Assembly: GCA_030530095.1 (NCBI GenBank) | Contig: JAUMVO010000015.1 | Location: 1 to 39,742 of the forward strand | Length of the DNA: 39,742 nucleotides | Origin: Clostridiaceae bacterium | GTDB lineage: Bacteria > Bacillota > Clostridia > Oscillospirales > Acutalibacteraceae | Direction of reading: 5' to 3' | Part shown: positions 6,701-15,720 of the stretch, piece after piece | Layout: every line of letters begins with the position of its first letter | How positions within the stretch are numbered: the first letter of the stretch is position 1 | Notes under the pieces: model-generated | Seen by the model: only the letters and a program-made list of their open reading frames with translations | Database searches by the model: none | What the model was told of the DNA's origin: nothing | Position numbers and translations under genes: made by a program

Positions 6701-9049
6701 ATGGCTGTAAAGCTCCCCAAGCTTAAGGTTAATAAGCCGAAAAAGAATAAGGAAAAAAAGCCGAAAAAGAATAAGAAGCCGATGAATCCGAAGCTTCGCA
6801 AGTTCCTGACCGTCGTTTTATCGCTGGTCTTTGTTGCTGCGCTCTGCGTATGCATAGTTGCGGGTTATTATCTTAAGTTCTGCTCGGACTACGTCAACGG
6901 CGAAGCCCAGATGAATATTGAGGAATACAAGGAAAATCAGGCTCAGACCACTATCATTTACGCATATAACGAGAACAATGAGTTCGAGGAGCTCACGCGA
7001 CTTCACGGCGAGCAGAACCGAGTGTGGGTAAGCCTTGACGACATTCCCGAAAAGCTGCAGAAGGCATATATTGACCTTGAGGACAAGCGTTTCGAAAGCC
7101 ACGGAGGCGTTGACTGGATACGTACGTTCAAGTCCGTTCTTTCCTTCGGTAAGAGCGGCGGCGGCTCGACGCTGACTCAGCAACTTATCAAAAACCTTAC
7201 GGGTGAGAACGGCTATACCATCAACCGTAAGTTCTACGAGATACTCAACGCGCTCAATCTTGAAAAGAACGCATCAAAGGCTACTATCCTTGAAGCTTAT
7301 CTCAACACCGTTTATTTAGGCAATGGCTGCTACGGCGTAAAGACTGCCGCAGAGAAGTATTTCGGCAAGCAGCTTGACGAGCTTAACTATACCGAGTGTG
7401 CCTGTATTGCGGGCATCACCAAGAATCCCACGAAATTCAATCCGCTCAAGCATTTTGAGGACAGCCAGAAGCGTACAATCGACTGTCTTTACTATATGCA
7501 CCTTGCGGGTGACATAAGCGACGAGGAGTACGAAGAGGCCAAGAATTACGAGCTGATTCTCACCAACTCCGACAAGTATGTCCCCAGCGGCAATTCCGAA
7601 ACACCTTCCGCGGCTCAGGAAAAGGTTATCCAGAGCTATTACGTTGACTACGTTATTTCAAGCGTAATCTCCGACCTTGTCGATCAGGGCTATACGCGTT
7701 CACAGGCATCCAAGCTCATTTACAGCGGCGGTCTGAGAATTTACGCCGCGGTTGATCAGAAAATTCAGGCAGAGCTTGAAAACGTTTACGTTAACCGTAT
7801 TTCAATGCCCGAATATAACGCCAATGTGCCGGACGCACAGTCCGCGATGACGATTATGGACTACACGGGCAGAATAGTTGCCATTGTAGGCGGCACGGGC
7901 GAAAAGACCGAGAACAGAGGTCTTAACCGCGCGCTTTCAAACCGTCAGCCCGGTTCGTCAATCAAACCGCTTACGGTTTACACGCCCGCCATTGAGGACA
8001 AGTTCGTAACCTGGGGCACTCAGGTCACCAACTACGGCTTTACGGTCGGCGGCAAGCTCTGGCCGCACAACGACGGCGGCGACTACGGTTCGCCCGACAG
8101 CCATATTTCCGTTCAGCTTGCACTGGCGGTTTCCTACAATACCGTTCCCGCACAGCTCGTCCGTCAGATGGGCGTATCGCGCTGCTGGAAATTCGGTAAG
8201 GAAAAATTCCATCTGAACACTCTTGTTGAAAACGATATGGCGTATGCGCCTCTTGCGGTCGGCGGTCTTACAAAGGGCGTCAATACCGTTGAGATGGCGG
8301 CGGCGTTCGCAACCTTCGGCAACGGCGGCAAGTATTTCAAGCCTTACGCTTACTACAAGGTCACAAATGCCAACGGCTCCAAGATATACTTCCAGCACGA
8401 CGAAAACGATGAGGGCGAGCAGATTATGTCGGTTGACACCGCCGACGTAATGAACAAGCTGCTTCAGACCGTCGTTACCGACGCGGCGCACAGCTCGACC
8501 GGCCGCCTTTACGGCATACCCGGCTTCCAGACCTTTGCCAAGACAGGTACGACTACGGACGACAAGGACCGCTGGTTCATCGGCGGCACACCCTATTACG
8601 TAGCGGCTGTATGGTACGGCTGCGACCAGCCCAAGACGCTTTCAAAATACGTTCAGGCGAACCCCGCGGGCCGTATTTTCAAGGAAGTTATGACGAGAAT
8701 CCACACCGGACTTTCTGCAAAGAACTTCCAGCTTTATTCCTCGCTTGTCAAGCAGGCGGCGTACTGCACGCAGTCGGGGCTTCTTGCAACCGACCACTGT
8801 GCGAGCAAGGCGATGGGATGGTATTCGGCTCGCAATATGCCCGGTTATTGCGTCGGCTGCGGAGTTCCCGAGGATGAGACGAATCCCGATGTTGTAGTCG
8901 AGCCCGCAAATCCGACCGATCCCGCTACGGCGAAGCCGCCCGAGACCACTGCGGCGCCTCCTGCGACCGAGCCTGCGCCTACCGAGCCCGTAACTCAGGC
9001 TCCGCCTCCCGAAACCCAGCCTGCGCCCGACCCCGAGGGCGGCGGTTAA
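6701..9049 (+). CDS. Class A penicillin-binding protein (PBP1A type)
   Basis: Bifunctional peptidoglycan synthase with glycosyltransferase and D,D-transpeptidase activities, 782 residues. It has a very Lys-rich cytoplasmic start, a single membrane segment (about 33-55), and a GT51 domain with catalytic E127 in EDKRFESHGG and GGSTLTQQLIKN. The transpeptidase domain has all three motifs: S419-S-I-K422, S478-Y-N480 and K614-T-G616. The last 50 residues form a Pro/Thr/Glu-rich tail, as in many Firmicute PBPs. GGAGG lies about 9 bases before the ATG. It is co-transcribed with ruvX 3 bases downstream. Confidence 0.95.
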   Translation: MAVKLPKLKVNKPKKNKEKKPKKNKKPMNPKLRKFLTVVLSLVFVAALCVCIVAGYYLKFCSDYVNGEAQMNIEEYKENQAQTTIIYAYNENNEFEELTRLHGEQNRVWVSLDDIPEKLQKAYIDLEDKRFESHGGVDWIRTFKSVLSFGKSGGGSTLTQQLIKNLTGENGYTINRKFYEILNALNLEKNASKATILEAYLNTVYLGNGCYGVKTAAEKYFGKQLDELNYTECACIAGITKNPTKFNPLKHFEDSQKRTIDCLYYMHLAGDISDEEYEEAKNYELILTNSDKYVPSGNSETPSAAQEKVIQSYYVDYVISSVISDLVDQGYTRSQASKLIYSGGLRIYAAVDQKIQAELENVYVNRISMPEYNANVPDAQSAMTIMDYTGRIVAIVGGTGEKTENRGLNRALSNRQPGSSIKPLTVYTPAIEDKFVTWGTQVTNYGFTVGGKLWPHNDGGDYGSPDSHISVQLALAVSYNTVPAQLVRQMGVSRCWKFGKEKFHLNTLVENDMAYAPLAVGGLTKGVNTVEMAAAFATFGNGGKYFKPYAYYKVTNANGSKIYFQHDENDEGEQIMSVDTADVMNKLLQTVVTDAAHSSTGRLYGIPGFQTFAKTGTTTDDKDRWFIGGTPYYVAAVWYGCDQPKTLSKYVQANPAGRIFKEVMTRIHTGLSAKNFQLYSSLVKQAAYCTQSGLLATDHCASKAMGWYSARNMPGYCVGCGVPEDETNPDVVVEPANPTDPATAKPPETTAAPPATEPAPTEPVTQAPPPETQPAPDPEGGG

Positions 9050-9052
9050 GCT

Positions 9053-9466
9053 ATGGTTATACTTTCGGTTGATTACGGCGATAAGCGCACGGGACTTGCC
9101 GTCTGTGACAAGTTTGAAATGCTCGCTTCGCCCGTCAAGGTGATAACAACCGACGACCGCGAAAAGCTGATTGACGAAATCTGTGCTGTTGCGGCTGAAC
9201 GTTCGGTTGAGAGAATAGTCGTCGGACTGCCTAAGAATATGGACGGCAGCGAGGGCTTCCGCGCTGAAGCGTGCAGGGAATTTGCAGACGCGCTTAAGGA
9301 AAAGAGCGGAATCTGCGTTTTTATGCAGGACGAGAGGCTGACGAGCGTCAGCGCCCACAATATCCTGAACGCGACCGATACACGCGGCGCAAAGCGCAAG
9401 GCGGTAGTTGACGCGGTAAGCGCGGTGCTCATACTCGAGGATTATCTCAGAAAAACAAAGCGTTAA
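9053..9466 (+). CDS. ruvX: RuvX/YqgF-family nuclease (pre-16S rRNA processing, Holliday junction resolvase fold)
   Basis: RNase H-like fold protein of the YqgF family, 137 residues, normal size. The first strand carries the active-site Asp in SVDYGDKRTGLAV. Further family sequences are VVGLPKNMDGSEG and ERLTSVSA, and the C-terminal DAVSAVLILEDYL supplies the last acidic residue. YqgF acts in 16S rRNA 5'-end maturation in E. coli; a Holliday junction role was proposed earlier. It starts 3 bases after the PBP stop, so the two are probably translationally coupled. Its ribosome site lies in the end of the PBP gene. Confidence 0.92.
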   Translation: MVILSVDYGDKRTGLAVCDKFEMLASPVKVITTDDREKLIDEICAVAAERSVERIVVGLPKNMDGSEGFRAEACREFADALKEKSGICVFMQDERLTSVSAHNILNATDTRGAKRKAVVDAVSAVLILEDYLRKTKR

Positions 9467-9474
9467 AACCAAAT

Positions 9475-9507
9475 ATGACAAATTATTAAACCCTTAGCCT
9501 TTATAAT
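9475..9507 (+). promoter_or_regulatory. Candidate spoIIG promoter with long spacing
   Basis: ATGACA (9475-9480) and TATAAT (9502-9507) are separated by 21 bases. The B. subtilis spoIIG promoter, activated by Spo0A, is known for an over-long spacing of about 22 bases. TGACAAA at 9476-9482 resembles a Spo0A box (TGNCRAA). The -10 sits in the loop of the ruvX terminator. Inference from position and spacing only. Confidence 0.4.
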
Positions 9508-9528
9508 GGCATAAGGGTTTATTTTTTT
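9488..9528 (+). terminator. Terminator of the PBP–ruvX operon
   Basis: The outer stem AAACCCTTA/TAAGGGTTT (9488-9496 with 9512-9520) is extended by an inner GCC/GGC pair and followed by ATTTTTTT. Confidence 0.85.
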
Positions 9529-9539
9529 GCGGTGATAAT

Positions 9540-10385
9540 ATGACGGTTTATGTTGACGTTCTGCTGGCTACAAATCTTTTTATAAACTGCCTGCTGCTGG
9601 CGGGCGCGCGCAGAATACTGCACTGTGATGTGAAAACGCCGAGACTGCTGGCGGCGTCGTTTATCGGCGCGCTTTACTCGCTTATAATCTTTGCGGACGC
9701 ATTGCCCGGCTTTGTCAGAGCGGTGCTGAATATAGCGGTGCTGTCAGTGATTACGCTCGTCGCATTCAGACCGAAAAGTATAAAGAGCTTTCTGAAATAT
9801 ACGGCAGCGTTTCTGCTGGTTAATTTCATTTTCGCGGGACTTATGCTTGCCCTCTGGTTCTTCGTAAAGCCCGACAAAATGCTCTATAACAATTTCGTCG
9901 TTTACTTCGATATTGACGTCAAGCTGCTTATTATTCTGTCGGCTGCGTGCTATCTCGTTTTAAGGCTGATAACGGCATTTATAAGGCATATTTCGCCGCC
10001 GAAGAAGACCGTCAGCGTCACGCTCACCCACCGTATGAAAAGCGTGACGGTCAATGCGCTTGTTGATACGGGCAACACGCTTGCGGACGGCTTTTCGGGC
10101 GAGGCGGTGATAATAGCCGACAAAAGCGTTACCGAAAAGCTGGCGGGGGAGAGTCTGTACACACTGACCGAAAAGCAGACCGCGGGTGTCACAAAGGATT
10201 TCGAGCGCATACGCTTAATCCCCGTCAGCACGGTTTCGTCGCAGTCTCTGCTCGCTGCGATTAAGCTTGAAGAAATGACCGTGGGTAATGTGAATTTCGG
10301 AAACGTGCTTTTGGCGGAGAGCAGAAGTCCCTTAAACCCCGACTGTCCCGTAATTATCAGCGAACATTTCAACAGGGAGGAATAA
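9540..10385 (+). CDS. spoIIGA: Sporulation sigma-E processing peptidase SpoIIGA
   Basis: Membrane aspartic peptidase that removes the pro-sequence of sigma-E in the mother cell when signalled by SpoIIR. 281 residues: an N-terminal membrane half with about five hydrophobic segments (residues 1-150) and a C-terminal soluble protease half. The catalytic motif is ALVDTGNTL with Asp176, then GEAVIIAD. The start ATG at 9540 follows GGTGAT. sigE starts 2 bases after its stop. This spoIIGA–sigE order is conserved in spore formers, so the organism, or a recent ancestor, sporulates. Confidence 0.93.
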   Translation: MTVYVDVLLATNLFINCLLLAGARRILHCDVKTPRLLAASFIGALYSLIIFADALPGFVRAVLNIAVLSVITLVAFRPKSIKSFLKYTAAFLLVNFIFAGLMLALWFFVKPDKMLYNNFVVYFDIDVKLLIILSAACYLVLRLITAFIRHISPPKKTVSVTLTHRMKSVTVNALVDTGNTLADGFSGEAVIIADKSVTEKLAGESLYTLTEKQTAGVTKDFERIRLIPVSTVSSQSLLAAIKLEEMTVGNVNFGNVLLAESRSPLNPDCPVIISEHFNREE

Positions 10386-10387
10386 AC

Positions 10388-11092
10388 TTGTTAACTCAGA
10401 AAATAAAGGAGCTTTTCTTAAAGCTCAGATCAATCCTTTTCGACACCGAGGTTGATTACATAAACGGCCCCGAATCACTGCCCGAGCCGCTGACAAAGGA
10501 GCAGGAGGAAATGTTCTTAAAGAGAATACTCGAGGGCGACGAAGCGGCGAGAGAGCATCTGATAGTTCACAATCTGCGCCTCGTGGTCTATATAGCCAAG
10601 AAGTTTGAAAGCTCGGGCGTGCCCGTCGACGACCTTATCTCGATTGGCACGATAGGACTCATAAAGGCTGCCAATACCTTCAGACCCGAAAAGAACATAA
10701 AACTCGCAACCTACGCGTCGCGTTGTATCGAAAACGAGATACTGATGTACCTTCGCAAAATCAACGTACACAAGTCCGATATTTCAATCGACGAGCCGCT
10801 CAATACCGACTGGGACGGCAACGAGCTGTTGCTCTCGGACGTGCTGGGCAGTGAGCCCGACGAGATTAACCGAAACGTTGAATACGAAGACGAAAAGCTC
10901 TCACTTTTGCGCGCCCTTGACGCCCTTCCCGAGAGGGAGAGGACTATAATGAACCTGCGCTTCGGCATAGACTGCGAACACGAATACACCCAGAAGCAGG
11001 TCGCCGATATGCTCGGCATTTCCCAAAGCTATATTTCGCGGCTTGAAAAACGCATACTCGACCGCCTTAAAAAGGAACTCGTGAATAATTAG
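10388..11092 (+). CDS. sigE: RNA polymerase sporulation sigma factor SigE (SpoIIGB)
   Basis: Mother-cell sigma factor made as an inactive precursor, 234 residues. The first ~28 residues ([14 protein letters not shown]) are the amphipathic pro-sequence cut by SpoIIGA. Region 2 follows ([20 protein letters not shown] spans the start, then [17 protein letters not shown] and [18 protein letters not shown]). Region 4 ends the protein ([12 protein letters not shown], then [19 protein letters not shown]). The start codon is TTG at 10388 with GGGAGGA 6-7 bases upstream, a weak start under strong ribosome binding. In Bacillus and many Clostridia sigG comes next; here it is absent from the window. Confidence 0.95.
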   Translation: MLTQKIKELFLKLRSILFDTEVDYINGPESLPEPLTKEQEEMFLKRILEGDEAAREHLIVHNLRLVVYIAKKFESSGVPVDDLISIGTIGLIKAANTFRPEKNIKLATYASRCIENEILMYLRKINVHKSDISIDEPLNTDWDGNELLLSDVLGSEPDEINRNVEYEDEKLSLLRALDALPERERTIMNLRFGIDCEHEYTQKQVADMLGISQSYISRLEKRILDRLKKELVNN

Positions 11093-11126
11093 TACTCAAA
11101 AATTCCAAAAAAAGCTTCAAAACCCC

Positions 11127-11156
11127 TTGTATATAGTTATACAATTATGATATACT
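11127..11156 (+). promoter_or_regulatory. Promoter of the MBOAT operon
   Basis: TTGTAT (11127-11132) and TATACT (11151-11156) are separated by 18 bases, in AT-rich sequence between sigE and the acyltransferase gene. Confidence 0.5.
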
Positions 11157-11184
11157 TTATATAACATATTTAGGAGCGTTTGAA

Positions 11185-12588
11185 TTGGTATTTTCCAACC
11201 TGACATTTTTATATATTTTCTTACCGCTCTGTCTGTTTTTCTATTTCATAACGAAGAATACTGCAGTTCGAAATATCGTGCTGTTGATTTTTTCACTCGT
11301 TTTTTACGCATACGGAGAGCCTAAGTATATTGCACTGCTGATAGCGACGGTACTTGTCGATTATATCGGCGGTCTTCTTATTGACAAATTCAGGGGCACG
11401 AGGCTTGCGAGGCTGTTTGTGTTCGTTACGGCGACCGTCACGCTCGCGTCACTGGCGCTGTTCAAGTATGCCGATTTCTTTACGGTCAACGCGAACTCAC
11501 TGTTTAATCTCAACATCACGCCCCTGGGACTTGCGCTTCCTATCGGTATTTCGTTCTATACCTTCCAGGCGCTGACATACGTTGTTGACGTCTATCGCGG
11601 CAAGGTTACGGTACAGAAAAACTTCTTCAAGCTTCTTCTGTACGTTTCAATGTTCCCGCAGCTTATCGCGGGCCCGATAGTCCGTTATTCCGACGTGGAC
11701 AGGCAGCTGTCCGAGCGTACCGTTACCCTTACGGGCGCGGCTTCGGGCGCAGTACGCTTCTGCGTAGGCCTTCTCAAAAAGACAATTATCGCAAATTATG
11801 CAGGCGAGCTTTGCAAACGCCTTATCGGCGGCGAGCTGACGAATCTGACCTTCTTAGGCGCATTCGTCGGCATACTTGCGTTTACGATTCAGATTTATTT
11901 CGACTTCTCGGCTTATTCCGATATGGCGATAGGCCTCGGCAAGATATTCGGCTTCGATTTCCCCGAGAACTTCAACTATCCCTACTGCGCGACATCAATA
12001 AACGATTTCTGGAAGCGCTGGCACATATCGCTGTCGTCGTTCTTCAAAGATTATGTTTACATCCCGCTGGGCGGCAACAGAAAGCACTGGGCGTTCAATA
12101 TGCTTCTGGTGTGGGTGCTGACGGGCTTCTGGCACGGAGCGAGCTGGAACTATGTACTGTGGGGACTTTACTATTTCTTCTTCCTCATGCTCGAGAAACT
12201 CTACATCGGCGACGCGCTCAAGAAGCTGCCCGTCATTAACCGCATCTATTCGCTTATGGTTATTATGGTCGGTTGGGCGTTCTTCTACTTCGAGGATATG
12301 TCGAGACTTCGCCAGTTCTTCACAGCTCTCGGAATGAGAAACGGTCTGTCCTCGCTGACCGAAAAGACTGTTATAATAAACTATATTGTCGTAATCGTAC
12401 TCGGCATTGTATTCTCACTGCCGTGGGCGAGAGTGTGGCGCAATATCGCACGTCTGTTTGAGGGCAGGAAGTTTACAAATGCCTTGCTTAACATTATTTA
12501 CGTGCTGTTCACCTTGGCGGCGTTGCTTATATCAACCGCTTCGCTTGTCGGCGACAGCTTTAATCCGTTCTTATATTTCAGATTTTAG
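11185..12588 (+). CDS. MBOAT-family O-acyltransferase (AlgI/PatA-like)
   Basis: Polytopic membrane acyltransferase that moves acyl (often acetyl) groups across the membrane to decorate an extracellular polysaccharide or wall polymer. 467 residues with about ten or more hydrophobic segments. Conserved AlgI sequences: LPIGISFYTFQALTYVVDVY, YFDFSAYSDMAIG, DFWKRWHISLSSFFKDY (His280), YIPLGGNRK and GFWHGASWNYVLWG with the presumed catalytic His317. The start is TTG at 11185 with AGGAG 8 bases upstream. Partner proteins are usually AlgX/AlgJ/DHHW-type; a short relative follows 8 bases downstream. The acceptor polymer cannot be deduced, since no polysaccharide synthase genes are in the window. Confidence 0.92.
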   Translation: MVFSNLTFLYIFLPLCLFFYFITKNTAVRNIVLLIFSLVFYAYGEPKYIALLIATVLVDYIGGLLIDKFRGTRLARLFVFVTATVTLASLALFKYADFFTVNANSLFNLNITPLGLALPIGISFYTFQALTYVVDVYRGKVTVQKNFFKLLLYVSMFPQLIAGPIVRYSDVDRQLSERTVTLTGAASGAVRFCVGLLKKTIIANYAGELCKRLIGGELTNLTFLGAFVGILAFTIQIYFDFSAYSDMAIGLGKIFGFDFPENFNYPYCATSINDFWKRWHISLSSFFKDYVYIPLGGNRKHWAFNMLLVWVLTGFWHGASWNYVLWGLYYFFFLMLEKLYIGDALKKLPVINRIYSLMVIMVGWAFFYFEDMSRLRQFFTALGMRNGLSSLTEKTVIINYIVVIVLGIVFSLPWARVWRNIARLFEGRKFTNALLNIIYVLFTLAALLISTASLVGDSFNPFLYFRF

Positions 12589-12596
12589 GAGACAGT

Positions 12597-12977
12597 ATGG
12601 CTCAGGTTGAAAAAACTCAGAAGTTAAAACCGCTTGTATCGACGCGTCTGTGCGCGCTGCTGATTATACTCGCTTTTGCGGCGGGTCTGTTCAGCCTGTT
12701 CGCCGTCAGTATGCTCGACACGGACAAGACCGTTTCCGAGCGCGACAACCGTATGCTCAAAACGCGGCCGAAGTTCAGCGTGTCCGCCGTGCTTGACGGT
12801 AGCTACGCGCGTGATTTCGATGCCTACTATTCGGACACGTTTCCGTTGCGCGATCAGTTCCTGACTCTCAACAACAAAATCAAAAAGCTTTTCTCGCAAA
12901 CACGTTCCACGGGCGGCGATATGGTTATCGTCGATTTTGAGGGTAAGGACGATTTTGCGGGACAGGATATAGATTAA
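12597..12977 (+). CDS. Short DHHW/AlgX-like secreted protein (N-terminal part only)
   Basis: 126 residues: one membrane segment or uncleaved signal (about 20-42), then DKTVSERDNRMLKTRPKFS and DFDAYYSDTFPLRDQFLTLN. These match the start of DHHW/AlgX-type proteins that pair with MBOAT acyltransferases. Full-length family members are about 350-400 residues and carry the catalytic SGNH-like domain; here the frame stops after an acidic segment (VDFEGKDDFAGQDID). The missing part is not found downstream, where a different operon starts 39 bases later. It could be a truncation, a natural short variant that only recruits or anchors, or a remnant. AGGAGACAG lies 5-10 bases before the ATG. Confidence 0.75.
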   Translation: MAQVEKTQKLKPLVSTRLCALLIILAFAAGLFSLFAVSMLDTDKTVSERDNRMLKTRPKFSVSAVLDGSYARDFDAYYSDTFPLRDQFLTLNNKIKKLFSQTRSTGGDMVIVDFEGKDDFAGQDID

Positions 12978-13016
12978 AATTATCTAAGCATATTTAACAC
13001 TTTGGGGGTGTTTTTG

Positions 13017-14450
13017 ATGAGATATGACGTTGCAATTGTCGGCGCAGGCGTCTGCGGCGCGCTGATTGCAAGGGAACTTTCTGCTTACAGTATTTCCGTA
13101 GCCCTGCTTGAGAGAGCAAACGACGTTGCTATGGGAACGACGAAGGCGAACAGCGCCATAGTTCACGGCGGTTTTGACGCCGTAACGGGAACGCTGAAGG
13201 CAAAGCTCAATGTCAAGGGTACGGCGCTTATGCCGAAGGTTTGCGGTGAAATGAACGTACCGTACAGAAACAACGGCTCTGTCGTGCTCGCGTTTTCCGA
13301 AAATGAAATGGAAACAATCAAGACGCTTTACGACAGAGGTATTGCAAACGGCGTTGAGGGTCTTGAAATCATTGACGGCGCAAGGGCAAAGGAGCTTGAA
13401 CCGCACATTTCCGATGATGTTGTCGGCGCTCTTTTCTGTCCGTCGTCGGGCATAGTATGTCCGTACGAGCTGACTATTGCGGCTACCGAGGTTGCGGTTA
13501 CCAACGGCGTTGAGTTCATACGCAACTGCGAGGTTAAGTCGATAAGCGAAAACGGCGGCTTCTATACGCTCGGCACGACTGCGGGCGATATTGAAGCGAC
13601 CTACATAATCAATGCCGCCGGTACTCATACCGACGAGGTTGCCCGTATGATAGGCGACAGCAGCTTTGAGGTAATCAGCCGTAAGGGCGAATACTACCTG
13701 CTGGATAAGTCCTACGGCTATCTTGCCGATCACACCGTTTTCCAGTGCCCCAACTATATGGGCAAGGGCGTGCTTGTAACGCCTTCTGTTGACGGTAATA
13801 TCCTTATCGGCCCGACTGCGCTTGACGTTTCCGACGGCAAGGACAGCATCGAGACTACGCCCGAGGGACTTAGTACCGTAGTCGAGAGAGCGCAGAAGAG
13901 CATACCCGAGGTTAATCTCAGGGGTGCAATCACCTCATTTGCGGGCGTAAGAGCGCATCTTGCAAGCGAGGACTTCCTCATTGACTGGTCGGCGCAGAGC
14001 GAGCGCTTTATCAACGTTGCGGGTATTGAATCGCCCGGACTTTCCGCCGCTCCCGCCATCGCATTGTATGTAAAGGATTTGCTCAAAGAGAAGCTTGAGC
14101 TTTCCGAAAAGGCAAATTACACCATGACGCGAAAGGCTCCCGTACGCTTCAGACACATGACAAAGTCAGAGCGTGAGGAGCTTATAAAGAAAAATCCCGC
14201 TTACGGCAGAATTATCTGCCGCTGCGAGACCATCACCGAGGGCGAGATAATCGACGCAATTCACGCTCCTGCGGGCGCACGTGACGTTGACGGCGTCAAG
14301 AGAAGAACAAGAGCCGGTATGGGCAGATGTCAGGGCGGCTTCTGCGGCAGCAAGGTTGTTGAAATCCTTGCGCGCGAGCTCGGCGTTGATATGAATGAGA
14401 TAACGAAATTCGGCGGCGAGTCGAAGATTATTTACGAAAGAACGAAGTGA
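13017..14450 (+). CDS. FAD-dependent oxidoreductase with [2Fe-2S] domain (GlpA-like)
   Basis: DAO-fold flavoprotein resembling anaerobic glycerol-3-phosphate dehydrogenase GlpA, 477 residues. The N-terminal FAD-binding motif is VAIVGAGVCGALIARELS (about residues 5-22). The substrate domain follows. The C-terminal BFD-like iron-sulfur domain has C401-x-C403 and C438-x4-C443. The ATG at 13017 is preceded by GGGGGTG; an in-frame TTG at 13002 overlaps that ribosome site and is unlikely. It is followed by a second flavoprotein and a DUF1667 protein, a set known as a Gram-positive counterpart of glpABC. Glycerol 3-phosphate as substrate is probable but not proven; 2-hydroxyacids are the main alternative. 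Confidence 0.87.
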   Translation: MRYDVAIVGAGVCGALIARELSAYSISVALLERANDVAMGTTKANSAIVHGGFDAVTGTLKAKLNVKGTALMPKVCGEMNVPYRNNGSVVLAFSENEMETIKTLYDRGIANGVEGLEIIDGARAKELEPHISDDVVGALFCPSSGIVCPYELTIAATEVAVTNGVEFIRNCEVKSISENGGFYTLGTTAGDIEATYIINAAGTHTDEVARMIGDSSFEVISRKGEYYLLDKSYGYLADHTVFQCPNYMGKGVLVTPSVDGNILIGPTALDVSDGKDSIETTPEGLSTVVERAQKSIPEVNLRGAITSFAGVRAHLASEDFLIDWSAQSERFINVAGIESPGLSAAPAIALYVKDLLKEKLELSEKANYTMTRKAPVRFRHMTKSEREELIKKNPAYGRIICRCETITEGEIIDAIHAPAGARDVDGVKRRTRAGMGRCQGGFCGSKVVEILARELGVDMNEITKFGGESKIIYERTK

Positions 14451-14460
14451 GGTGAGTGCA

Positions 14461-15717
14461 GTGAGAGAATGTGATCTGGTAGTAATCGGCGGAGGCCCTG
14501 CCGGTATGGCGGCTGCGCTCAAAGCCTATGAAGAGGGCATCAAGGATATACTCATACTCGAGCGCGCCGAAACTCTCGGCGGAATACTTGAGCAGTGTAT
14601 TCACACGGGATTCGGTCTTCACTATTTCGGCGAGGAGCTTTCGGGCCCCGAATACGCCGACAGATTTATTGAAGAAATCTATAAGACGGATATCGATATA
14701 AGAGTCGATACAATGGTTCTCGACGTTTCCGCGGACAACGTTGTAACGGCGTGCAACAACTTCGACGGCCTGCTTCAGATTAAGGCTAAGGCTGTCGTGC
14801 TCGCCATGGGCTGCCGCGAAAGACCGAGAGGCGCGCTTTCAATAGCGGGCTGCCGCGCGTCGGGTATTATGACCGCGGGCACGGCTCAGAAGTACGTCAA
14901 CCTTGACGGTTATATGCCCGGTCATGAGGTTGTAATCCTCGGCTCGGGAGATATCGGCCTTATTATGGCGCGCCGTATGACGCTTGAAGGCGCCAAGGTC
15001 AAGGCAGTCTGCGAGCTGATGCCTTATTCGGGCGGTCTGACGAGAAATATCGTTCAGTGTCTTGAGGACTTCGGCATTCCGCTTCGTCTTTCCTGCACAG
15101 TCGTTAAGACTCACGGCAAGGACAGACTTGAGGGCGTAACAGTTGCCAACGTCGACAAGAATCTCAAGCCCATACTCGGCACCGAGGAATACATACCCTG
15201 CGATACGCTTATGCTTTCCGTAGGTCTTATCCCCGAAAACGAGCTTTCCAAGAATTCGGGCATCGACCTCGACCCCGTAACAAACGGCCCCGTCGTTGAC
15301 GAGTACCGCGAAACGGTACGTAAGGGCGTATTTGCCTGCGGCAACGTGCTTCAGGTGCACGACCTCGTTGACTACGTTACCGAGGAAAGCCAGATAGCGG
15401 GCGAAGGCGCCGCGAAGTTCATTAAGGGCGAAAAGGAATACGGCGGCTATATCTCCACCAAGGGCGAAAACGGCGTACGCTATATCGTTCCGCAGAGAAT
15501 CAACAAGGCTACCGATAAGGATGTAAAGCTCTATTTCAGAGTCGGTAAAGTGTTCAGAAACGTCAAACTTGTCGTCAAATGCGGTGACGAAATCATCTCG
15601 TCGAAAAAGAAAAACAAGATGACTCCCGGTGAAATGGAATACGTTCCGATTAAGCTCGACACGATTAAGGCTTTGCCCGAAAACGGCGTTATTACCGTTA
15701 CAATAGAGGAGGCGTAA
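14461..15717 (+). CDS. NAD(P)/FAD-dependent oxidoreductase (second Glp-like subunit)
   Basis: Pyridine-nucleotide-disulfide-fold flavoprotein, 418 residues. The FAD motif is LVVIGGGPAGMAAALKAYE near residue 5; the second nucleotide motif VVILGSGDIGLIMARRMTLEG is near residue 155. There is no CxxC redox disulfide of the thioredoxin-reductase kind; CREC-like cysteines occur only in isolated positions. GTG start at 14461 with GAGGTGA 5-6 bases upstream, preferred over the GTG at 14452, which lies inside that ribosome site. It probably passes electrons between the GlpA-like flavoprotein and an NAD(P) or quinone-independent acceptor. It sits between the GlpA-like and DUF1667 genes with 10- and 3-base gaps. 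Confidence 0.83.
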   Translation: MRECDLVVIGGGPAGMAAALKAYEEGIKDILILERAETLGGILEQCIHTGFGLHYFGEELSGPEYADRFIEEIYKTDIDIRVDTMVLDVSADNVVTACNNFDGLLQIKAKAVVLAMGCRERPRGALSIAGCRASGIMTAGTAQKYVNLDGYMPGHEVVILGSGDIGLIMARRMTLEGAKVKAVCELMPYSGGLTRNIVQCLEDFGIPLRLSCTVVKTHGKDRLEGVTVANVDKNLKPILGTEEYIPCDTLMLSVGLIPENELSKNSGIDLDPVTNGPVVDEYRETVRKGVFACGNVLQVHDLVDYVTEESQIAGEGAAKFIKGEKEYGGYISTKGENGVRYIVPQRINKATDKDVKLYFRVGKVFRNVKLVVKCGDEIISSKKKNKMTPGEMEYVPIKLDTIKALPENGVITVTIEEA

Positions 15718-15720
15718 ATT

